From positions 1 through 7,486 of the forward strand of contig JAGVKR010000749.1 in assembly GCA_020050375.1 (NCBI GenBank): 7,486 nucleotides of DNA. The letters are read 5' to 3'. The stretch is from Planctomycetales bacterium (lineage in GTDB: Bacteria; Planctomycetota; Planctomycetia; Planctomycetales; Planctomycetaceae). Each line of letters starts with the position of its first letter. The stretch's first letter is position 1. The position numbers and the translations under genes were made by a program. This document shows, piece after piece, positions 1-5,148 of the stretch. The notes beneath the pieces are model-generated. The model did not search any database, was not told where the DNA came from, and saw nothing but the letters and a program-made list of their open reading frames with translations.

Positions 1-618
1 GATCTCGCTCCAACGATTCTAGAAGCGGGAGGCGTCCGCCAGCCCGAAACGATGACGGGTCGCAGCCTCGTGGACGTGCTGAAGTCACCAAAATCGGGCC
101 AGGTCGATCCCCAGCGGACGACCGTGTTCGTCGGCCGCGAACGGCACGTCGATTCGGCCCGCGACGGTTTTCTCCCGTATCCGCAGCGGGCGATCCGCAC
201 CCCCGAGTATCTTTACATCGTCAACTTCAAACCCGAGCGTTGGCCGTTGGGGAATCCTTACAGTCTGGACGATGTCAATCCGCCATCGGCCGACGTGCTC
301 GCGAAAGACACGCGTGTCACGTTCAAAGACGTGGACGCCGGTCCGACCAAGGCGTGGCTGGTGGGGCAGCGTCACAATCCGCAGTGGCAATCGTATTATC
401 AGTTCGCCTTCGGCAAGCGTCCGCGCGAAGAGCTTTATATACTCAAAGACGATCCGGATCAGGTCCACAATGTCGCCGGCGACGCGAAGTACGCGGAAAT
501 CCGTGGCGACCTGGAGAAACGCCTGATGGACGAATTGACGCGAACTGGCGATCCGCGCGTCACCGGCGACGGCTCGTATTTCGAGAAACCGCCGCTGGCC
601 GGACCGGCTGAAGAGTAG
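1..618 (+). CDS. Sulfatase, heparan N-sulfatase (SGSH)-like, C-terminal fragment
   Basis: This is the 3' part of a sulfatase gene, 205 codons plus TAG. The frame is open from base 1, beginning DLAPTILEAGGV, so the start and the formylglycine/metal site lie upstream of the window. What is seen is the end of the alkaline-phosphatase-like core (DLAPTILEAGG, then GRSLVDVL) and the C-terminal subdomain, with the family-typical ELYILKDDPDQVHNVAG at about residues 144-160. The stretch YPQRAIRTPEYLYIVNFKPE matches the layout of SGSH-type sulfamidases (compare YPMRSV followed by a LVHNLNF-like strand in the human enzyme, from memory). Known role of the family: hydrolysis of N- or O-sulfate on polysaccharides, in the periplasm or outside the cell. 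Exact substrate is not deducible without the N-terminal half. The last codons and the stop lie inside a repeat unit. Sulfatase identity is secure; the SGSH subtype is moderately so. Confidence 0.88.
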   Translation, partial: DLAPTILEAGGVRQPETMTGRSLVDVLKSPKSGQVDPQRTTVFVGRERHVDSARDGFLPYPQRAIRTPEYLYIVNFKPERWPLGNPYSLDDVNPPSADVLAKDTRVTFKDVDAGPTKAWLVGQRHNPQWQSYYQFAFGKRPREELYILKDDPDQVHNVAGDAKYAEIRGDLEKRLMDELTRTGDPRVTGDGSYFEKPPLAGPAEE

Positions 619-667
619 AGGATCGAAGAGTAGAGGATCGAGGATCGAGGATAGAAGATAGAAGATA
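610..667. repeat. Purine-rich tandem array (15-mer x2 plus 7-mer x4)
   Basis: Two perfect copies of a 15-mer, GAAGAGTAGAGGATC (610-624 and 625-639), are followed without a gap by four 7-mers: GAGGATC (640-646), GAGGATA (647-653), GAAGATA (654-660) and GAAGATA (661-667). The 15-mer itself ends in GAGGATC, so the array looks built from one heptamer. The TAG stop of the upstream sulfatase (616-618) lies inside the first 15-mer. I recall similar GAGGATCGAGGATAGA-type arrays as common intergenic filler in planctomycete and related genomes; that is memory, not a search. Confidence 0.85.
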
Positions 668-696
668 GCACGACAGGCTCTTCTCGATCCTCGATC
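636..696 (+). terminator. 14-bp inverted repeat between the sulfatase genes, possible transcript hairpin
   Basis: GATCGAGGATCGAG at 636-649 has an exact reverse complement, CTCGATCCTCGATC, at 683-696, with a 33-base spacer. The left arm is part of the purine repeat array; the right arm is an inverted piece of the same repeat. In RNA this gives a strong 14-bp stem just after the first sulfatase. No T-run follows, so it is not a classical intrinsic terminator; 3'-end protection or attenuation between the two sulfatases is an alternative. The inverted repeat is certain, its role is not. Confidence 0.4.
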
Positions 697-734
697 ATCA
701 ACGTTCCCGCACCAATCTCAAGAGGCCACCCCTC

Positions 735-2267
735 ATGCACCGCAATCACAGGCTTGCGTTCGGTCTGCTCTGTTTCGTGTCGACGCTCGCCGGCTCGGAT
801 CGACCGGCGTTGGCTGAGACGCCGAAGCGTCCGAATGTGCTGTTTCTGATCGCTGACGATCTCAACAATTATCTCGGGTGCTACGGAGACCCGCGGGCAA
901 AAACGCCCAACATCGACCGGCTGGCCGCGCGCGGCGTGCGGTTCGATCGCGCCTATTGTCAGTTTCCGCTGTGCGGCCCAAGCCGCAACGCCCTGCTCAC
1001 CGGGCTTTACCCGAACAGCACCGGCATCCTGGCGAACGGGCAGGTTTTCCGGCAGACAATCCCTTCGCAGCACAGCCTGCCACAGTCTTTTCGGCTGCAA
1101 GGCTACCTCGCCGCCCGCGTCGGGAAATTATTTCACTACAACGTGCCGCTGTCGATCGGCACCAACGGGCACGACGACCCCGGCTCGTGGGAGCTGGAAA
1201 TGAACCCGGCCGGCGTCGACCGGCTGGAGGAACTGCCGAGCGTATTCAGCCTGATTCCCGGCCAGTTTGGCGGCACGCTGAGCTGGCATGCCTCGCCGAA
1301 GAGCGACGAGCACCACACCGACGCCTTGAATGCCGCCGACGCCGAATGGGTTCTCGAACGCTGCGCGAAAAAGAGAGATCGGCCGTTCTTTCTCGCCGTG
1401 GGTTTCTTCCGCCCGCACACGCCGTACGTCTCGCCGAAGTCTTACTTCGAACTCTACCCCGAGAAGGAGATGCCGATCGTGCGCGGCATCAAGGAGGATC
1501 AGGCGGACATGCCGCCGGCCGCATTGCAGAGTTACAAAGCGGATCAGGATCAGCTCACTGATGAGCTGACACAAAAGTGCGTGCAAGCTTACTACGCGAG
1601 CATCAGCTTCATGGATGCCCAGGTCGGACGGGTGCTCGATGCACTCGATCGACTGGGACTGTCCGAGAACACGATCATCGTGTTCACCAGCGACCACGGG
1701 TATCACATGGGGGAGCATGGATTGTGGCAGAAGCGAAGCCTGTTCGAAGAGAGCGCCCGCGTCCCGCTCATCGTCGTTGCGCCGGGTGTCACGCCGAAGG
1801 GTGCCGTCGCCCGCGCCCCGGTAGCACAGATCGACCTCTTTCCGACGCTCACCGAACTTTGCCGCGTTCCGGCACCGAAAAACATCCAGGGGCAGAGCCT
1901 CGTGCGAATGCTCAAAGACACATCGGTCACCGGCCGTGGATGGGCTCTCACTCAGGTGTTACGGGGGGGAGAGGCCGCAACGCGCGACAATCTCGAAAAG
2001 CCCGGAACCCGATTCTTCGGGTATAGCCTGCGGACCGCGCGCTGGCGCTATACCGAGTGGGACGAGGGAACCAATGGGCGCGAGCTCTACGACCACGACG
2101 CCGACCCGCGCGAGCTGACCAATCTCGCCAGCGCTCCCGCTCACGCCGCCACCGTCGAACAGCTCTCGGCTCAACTCCACAACGCCGTTCGCGGCTCCTT
2201 CCCCGAGTCCGGCAAGTCCCCCGAGCTACGCGCCGCCACGTGGGCGCCGAATCTGACCGATCCGTGA
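735..2267 (+). CDS. Iduronate-2-sulfatase-like sulfatase, secreted
   Basis: A complete type I sulfatase of 510 residues. An N-terminal signal peptide (hydrophobic about residues 8-20, likely cleavage after ALA at 27) predicts export. The metal-binding strand is NVLFLIADD with D41 and D42. The formylglycine motif is C80-G-P-S-R84; Cys80 must be converted by a formylglycine-generating enzyme, which is not in this window. GKLFH (130-134), RPHTPY (226-231) and SDHGYHMGEHGLWQK (319-333, with D320, H321 and K333) supply the other metal and sulfate ligands. The C-terminal domain ends with RELYDHDADPRELTNLA. The order and spacing LGCYGD, TPNIDRLA, FFLAVGF(x)RPH, YYASISFMDAQVGR and GEHGLW follow human iduronate-2-sulfatase closely (from memory), so hydrolysis of a 2-O-sulfate on a uronic-acid-containing polysaccharide is plausible but not shown. 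The start has a good AGAGG at 721-725, nine bases upstream. It lies 116 bases after another sulfatase on the same strand, which suggests co-function. Confidence 0.93.
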   Translation: MHRNHRLAFGLLCFVSTLAGSDRPALAETPKRPNVLFLIADDLNNYLGCYGDPRAKTPNIDRLAARGVRFDRAYCQFPLCGPSRNALLTGLYPNSTGILANGQVFRQTIPSQHSLPQSFRLQGYLAARVGKLFHYNVPLSIGTNGHDDPGSWELEMNPAGVDRLEELPSVFSLIPGQFGGTLSWHASPKSDEHHTDALNAADAEWVLERCAKKRDRPFFLAVGFFRPHTPYVSPKSYFELYPEKEMPIVRGIKEDQADMPPAALQSYKADQDQLTDELTQKCVQAYYASISFMDAQVGRVLDALDRLGLSENTIIVFTSDHGYHMGEHGLWQKRSLFEESARVPLIVVAPGVTPKGAVARAPVAQIDLFPTLTELCRVPAPKNIQGQSLVRMLKDTSVTGRGWALTQVLRGGEAATRDNLEKPGTRFFGYSLRTARWRYTEWDEGTNGRELYDHDADPRELTNLASAPAHAATVEQLSAQLHNAVRGSFPESGKSPELRAATWAPNLTDP

Positions 2268-2461
2268 TGATGAATGGACGTTTGCGGGAAGGAGTGAGAC
2301 AAGAGATCCGGGGGGTCAACGCGCATTTCATCTCCCTTCGCCCCCGGCGGCATTGGTCTCTAATGAAATCCGAAAGGGGGAAATGACGAAAGGCGGAAGC
2401 ACGGACCACGGTATCGGGCTTTGCCAATGTCGTTCCTTCGACATTCGAGCTTCGACATTCG
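2268..2461. other. Convergent intergenic region between the sulfatase and nadD
   Basis: The 194 bases between two genes that end toward each other hold no convincing reading frame. The half nearest the sulfatase contains a GC-only inverted repeat, CCGGGGG (2308-2314) with CCCCCGG (2341-2347), spacer 26 bases and no T-tract, so only a weak terminator candidate. The half nearest nadD is occupied by the dispersed-type repeat described separately. Confidence 0.5.
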
Positions 2462-2468
2462 TCATTTC
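2380..2468. repeat. AATGACGAA / TTCGACATTCG repeat element at the nadD 3' end
   Basis: GAAATGACGAA at 2380-2390 is exactly inverted as TTCGTCATTTC at 2458-2468, giving 11-bp ends that bracket 67 bases. Inside the right end, TTCGACATTCG occurs twice (2437-2447 and 2451-2461) at a 14-base period. Read on the minus strand this gives the AATGACGAATGTCGAAGCTC pattern that I recognise from memory as a common intergenic repeat in planctomycetes and verrucomicrobia; related wording continues to about 2362 (a TTTCGGATTTCATTA stretch). The nadD stop codon lies in the right arm. No transposase is associated. Confidence 0.7.
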
Positions 2469-3070
2469 GCCGCCGCATACAGCTTGTGCGTCTCGATGTA
2501 GCACTCGACCGCCCGCGGGGTCATGTAGCGAATGCTCTGGCCGCAGGCGATACGGCGGCGGATGTCGCTGGAGGCCAGATCGAGGCCCGGGATCGTGACC
2601 AGTTGGACGCGATCCGGCGCCTTTGCCCCGAATTGGTTGAGGAACGAGCCGAGATCGGGTGGCGGCTCGTCGCCGCGATTGACGACGGCGAGCGCCGCCA
2701 GTTCGAGAATTCGCGCCGGCTCGCGCCAGCTCGGAAAGTCGCGAAGCGAATCGGCTCCCATCAGAAACAACAACTCGCGAGCCGGTTCTTCGTCGTGAAA
2801 CTCGGCGAGCGTCTCGACCGTAAAACAGGCGGCCGGCTTTTTCAGCTCGCGGCGATCGACGGCGAAACGATCGTGGCCGGCAACGGCGAGCTCCAGCATT
2901 TCGGCACGGGCCGCGCCCGAAGCAATCGTCTGCGCCAGCTTGTGCGGCGGAATTCCGGCGGGGAGAAAACGGACTTCGTCGAGCCGGCATTGCTCGCGGC
3001 ATTGTTCGGCCAGCAGCAGGTGCCCGTAATGGACCGGATCGAATGTTCCGCCGAAGATGCCCAGACGCAT
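2462..3070 (-). CDS. nadD: Nicotinate-nucleotide adenylyltransferase
   Basis: A 202-residue protein of the usual NadD length. It joins nicotinate mononucleotide and ATP to form nicotinate adenine dinucleotide and pyrophosphate, the penultimate step of NAD synthesis, in the cytosol. The nucleotidyltransferase signature is at the N-terminus: GIFGGTFDPVHYGH with the HxGH motif at 14-17. PPHK follows at 41-44, GADSLRDFPSW at 105-115, and the ATP-binding SSxxIR equivalent, LASSDIRRR, at 165-173. The whole Rossmann-type enzyme is therefore present. It begins 9 bases after the stop of the thioredoxin-fold gene on the same strand, without an obvious Shine-Dalgarno, so translational coupling is likely. 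The gene is not beside rsfS, obgE or proBA, frequent neighbours of nadD in other bacteria, at least within this window. The TGA stop is embedded in a repeat element, and the final AAAK could be partly repeat-derived. Confidence 0.95.
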   Translation of the reverse strand: MRLGIFGGTFDPVHYGHLLLAEQCREQCRLDEVRFLPAGIPPHKLAQTIASGAARAEMLELAVAGHDRFAVDRRELKKPAACFTVETLAEFHDEEPARELLFLMGADSLRDFPSWREPARILELAALAVVNRGDEPPPDLGSFLNQFGAKAPDRVQLVTIPGLDLASSDIRRRIACGQSIRYMTPRAVECYIETHKLYAAAK

Positions 3071-3079
3071 GATGATTGG

Positions 3080-3643
3080 TCAGTCGTTGTGCAGTTTGCG
3101 GAGTCGGGCTGATGTTCTGAGGACCCACTGCACGCGCTCGAATTCGTTGAGCCAGTCCTGGATGACGGCGGCCATGAGGGACTTATCTTCGGGAACCAGC
3201 CCGGTGGGGCACGCCGCTCCAAGTTGCTCGGCGGCCATCTTGCGATATTTCGACAGCGTGCGGTCGCCGTACCAGCCGACCTGAAAGTTGTCTTCGCTGA
3301 CGAAGAGCACAACCGGGACCCGGGCTCCGCCGCACACGGAAAGGACCTCGCCCAGATCGGGGTTGGCGTCGCGGTCGAAGAAGCGGAGCTGGATCTTGGG
3401 GCTGACGATCGCGAAGTGATCGAAGATCGGGCATTGATTGACACAATCGCCGCACCACGCCCCCGCCAGGCACAGAACTTTCATTTCACGCGTGAAGCCG
3501 GCGAGCAACTCGCGCTGCGCGTCGGAGAGCATCACCTGCTCGTGGAACGCCTCCCAGCGGCGGCGCTGCTCATCGGTCCCATATTTCGCGAGGAATTCGT
3601 GATAGCCGAACCCGGATTCGAATTTGGCGCCGTAGTCGAGCAT
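3080..3643 (-). CDS. Thioredoxin-fold protein with WCGDC active site
   Basis: A 187-residue cytosolic protein without a signal peptide. The thioredoxin fold starts after a helical N-terminal extension of about 50 residues (KYGTDEQRRRWEAFHEQV). The strand VLCLAGAWCGDC leads into the active site C64-G-D-C67, with a further Cys at 71; the cis-proline is P110 in ARVPVVLFV, and YGDRTLSKYRK is a typical C-terminal portion. Length and extension resemble the thioredoxin-like family (Thioredoxin_9 type) rather than classic thioredoxin of about 105 residues. A dithiol reductase or thiol-based redox role is the family expectation; the partner is unknown. It is the first gene of a probable two-gene unit with nadD. 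The start ATG has no clear Shine-Dalgarno (upstream reads GCGAAAGCAAAAC on the minus strand), but the N-terminal stretch from this Met reads as genuine protein and no later Met serves better. Confidence 0.88.
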   Translation of the reverse strand: MLDYGAKFESGFGYHEFLAKYGTDEQRRRWEAFHEQVMLSDAQRELLAGFTREMKVLCLAGAWCGDCVNQCPIFDHFAIVSPKIQLRFFDRDANPDLGEVLSVCGGARVPVVLFVSEDNFQVGWYGDRTLSKYRKMAAEQLGAACPTGLVPEDKSLMAAVIQDWLNEFERVQWVLRTSARLRKLHND

Positions 3644-3921
3644 GTTTTGCTTTCGCTAATTGGTCTTCCAATGGCACAGGGTGCTGCAAGATTAGCACAC
3701 CGGCGTCGGCCCGGGTAGCACACGCGAGAGCGTCCACGGCGCGGAATCGCCGAGACTGACCGGCGTGCAATCCCGTCCGAAAAGCGAAACTGGAAAGACA
3801 ACGCTCCCGCGAATGAAGTAAAATATCGGGCCAATGAATGTGTTGGCATCGCCTCAACCTGGCGGGTGGTTTCCTGGCGATCATAGCCGATTCACTGCTT
3901 TTCATTTGAGGAACGTCGCTC
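3644..3921. other. Divergent intergenic region (278 bases)
   Basis: This lies between the minus-strand thioredoxin gene and the plus-strand secretin-domain gene, so it should contain two opposed promoters. Visible elements are a small perfect hairpin ATTGG-TCTT-CCAAT at 3659-3672, 15 bases ahead of the thioredoxin start; a direct repeat TAGCACAC at 3693-3700 and 3716-3723 (23-base period); and GTGCT/AGCAC inverted at 3681-3685 and 3694-3698. No reading frame here is convincing: the one starting at 3834 runs out of frame into the next gene. Confidence 0.5.
3795..3824 (+). promoter_or_regulatory. Candidate sigma-70-like promoter for the secretin-domain gene
   Basis: AAGACA (3795-3800, four of six matches to TTGACA) is followed after 18 bases by TAAAAT (3819-3824, five of six matches to TATAAT), the most AT-rich patch in the divergent region. 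Transcription would start near 3831 and leave a leader of about 90 bases. This is based on consensus matching alone. Confidence 0.3.
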
Positions 3922-4989
3922 ATGTCGCAATTCCGACGATTTCGTTTCGGTCTCGCATGGATGGGGATCGCTTTCCTGGCGGTTCTGAGCGAACGGTCGG
4001 AGTTTATCGCTGGGCCCCTCGCGGCGGACAAGCCGCTCAAGGCCGACAAGCCGGGGGACCCTCCCAAGGGACCACCAGGCCGGAAGCAGCGGGCACCGGC
4101 TCCGCCGATGAAAGACCTGCGGCTCAAAGATGAGGAGGAGCCGGCTGAAGAGCGAATCCTGCAGGCCCTTTCGAAGCCGACGGAAGTGAACTTTGTCGAC
4201 ATTCCGCTCGAAGACGCTGTCAACTTTCTGAAAGAGCAACACAAGATCAACATCTGGGTCGACCGCCAGTCGCTCGGCGACGCGAACATCGCGCTCGACC
4301 AGCCGGTGACGTTGCAACTTTCCGACGTGCGGTTCGAGTCTGTGCTGAATTTGATCCTCGACTCGCTCCGGCTCGAATGGCTGATCCAGGACGAAGTGCT
4401 GAAGATCACAACGCACGATGGAGCCGTGGCGCTGGCCGAGACGCGATCGTTTGACGTGCAGAGCCTGCTCGACGCCGGCCACACGCCGACCGAATTGATC
4501 GAGGCGATTGTGCAATGCGTCGAGCCACGCTCCTGGACCAGTGCCGGCGGGAAAGGAGCCATTTCCCATAGCGGCGGAGTGCTGGTCTGCCGGCAGACGC
4601 AGCGCGTGCAGTCTGCCGTGGCGATGTTGCTGTTGGAGCTGGAGGAGCTGGCCGAAGAACAACTTGAAGAATCGTCTGCGGGAGGGGCCCCGGTGGTGAC
4701 GCTCAAGGTCTACCACACGTTCGAATTCTCCGCCGAAGAGCTGGCAAAGGCGTTGCAATCGCTCGTCGCGCCGGACACCTGGGGAATGAAAGGAATCAGC
4801 GTCCGTCCGATCAAAGGGGCGCTATTGGTTCAGCAGACGCCACATGTTCATCGCGAGATCGAACGAATCCTCAAGCAGTTATTGGTTCACGAGCATCCTT
4901 CGGCGACGAAGGATGTGCCAGGTGGGAACGATGCACTCCCGCAGGCGCCCGCGAAGCCAGGTCGTGACAAGCCCGCGGATAAAGCGTGA
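3922..4989 (+). CDS. Exported protein with secretin/STN-like domain and two repeated beta-alpha-beta modules
   Basis: A 355-residue protein of unknown function. The N-terminus has basic residues (RRFRF) and a hydrophobic stretch at about 9-22, with a possible cleavage after LAA near 35. A low-complexity Lys/Pro/Gly linker follows (about 36-75). Residues 78-166 resemble the short domain found at the front of secretins and TonB-dependent receptors (VNFVDIPLEDAVNFLKEQHK, then a paired strand IWVDRQSL and VTLQLSDVRFESVLNLIL). Two copies of a further module come next, about 174-240 and 260-320, sharing the pattern E-L-x4-A ... V-x-P-x-(S/T)-W ... G-x-L-V-x-Q-T ... V ... L. The tail is Pro/Lys-rich. 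There is no secretin beta-barrel domain. GAGGA at 3908-3912 supports the ATG. It could be a periplasmic accessory of a secretion or pilus machine, or a free-standing planctomycete-type protein; no partner gene is in view. Confidence 0.8.
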   Translation: MSQFRRFRFGLAWMGIAFLAVLSERSEFIAGPLAADKPLKADKPGDPPKGPPGRKQRAPAPPMKDLRLKDEEEPAEERILQALSKPTEVNFVDIPLEDAVNFLKEQHKINIWVDRQSLGDANIALDQPVTLQLSDVRFESVLNLILDSLRLEWLIQDEVLKITTHDGAVALAETRSFDVQSLLDAGHTPTELIEAIVQCVEPRSWTSAGGKGAISHSGGVLVCRQTQRVQSAVAMLLLELEELAEEQLEESSAGGAPVVTLKVYHTFEFSAEELAKALQSLVAPDTWGMKGISVRPIKGALLVQQTPHVHREIERILKQLLVHEHPSATKDVPGGNDALPQAPAKPGRDKPADKA

Positions 4990-4995
4990 ACCGGA

Positions 4996-5051
4996 ATGTG
5001 GAACCCGGCTCCCAGGTTTGCGTGGGAGCCACTGAAATCGACGTTCCGCAT
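4996..5051 (+). terminator. Bipartite stem-loop downstream of the secretin-domain gene
   Basis: The inner stem is GGCTCCCA (5007-5014) pairing with TGGGAGCC (5023-5030), eight bp perfect, over an 8-base loop. The outer stem is ATGTGGAAC (4996-5004) pairing with GTTCCGCAT (5043-5051), nine bp with one G-T wobble. The two are joined by a 2-base / 12-base internal loop. It begins six bases after the stop codon at 4987-4989 and has no T-tract. It may be a transcript-end structure, a leader element for the hydrolase gene that starts at 5149, or one copy of a dispersed palindromic repeat. The base pairing is clear; the role is open. Confidence 0.45.
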
Positions 5052-5133
5052 CGTTCCCTGAGCCAAGCGGTCCCTTGTCTTGAGGCGATTGGGGCGGCAT
5101 GCTGAGCGACTACCGTCGATGAATCCCAGTCTT

Positions 5134-5140
5134 GGAGAGA
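5134..5140 (+). promoter_or_regulatory. Ribosome binding site that fixes the hydrolase start
   Basis: GGAGAGA ends eight bases before the ATG at 5149. An in-frame TTG at 5080 and ATG at 5119 would extend the protein but put charged residues (RRLGRHAERLP) ahead of an otherwise perfect signal peptide, and neither has a comparable ribosome site. Confidence 0.65.
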
Positions 5141-5148
5141 CATCCGCC

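Noticed and set aside
610..667. Short direct repeats considered as a CRISPR array
   Set aside because: Units are 7-15 bases with no spacers between them, and no cas gene is present.
459..1100. 213-codon open frame on the minus strand spanning the end of the first sulfatase and the start of the second
   Set aside because: It runs antisense to two certain sulfatase regions and translates the purine repeat into low-complexity Ser/Ile/Leu/Tyr sequence; no domain is recognisable.
2380..2468. Insertion sequence
   Set aside because: No transposase and no clear target duplication; the unit is only 89 bases, so it is called a repeat.
3834..4133. 99-codon plus-strand frame starting in the divergent region
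   Set aside because: It overlaps the secretin-domain gene out of frame, has no ribosome site and no recognisable sequence; its ATG falls in the presumed leader.
3570..4706. 378-codon open frame on the minus strand
   Set aside because: It is Ser/Arg/Pro-rich with no domain and lies antisense to the secretin-domain gene and across the divergent promoter region; such frames are expected in GC-rich DNA.
3892..4758. 288-codon open frame on the minus strand
   Set aside because: Antisense to the secretin-domain gene, rich in His, Arg and Gln, with no motif or ribosome site.
5080..5148. TTG start extending the double hydrolase by 23 residues
   Set aside because: The added residues are charged and precede a complete signal peptide, and the ATG at 5149 has a good ribosome site.
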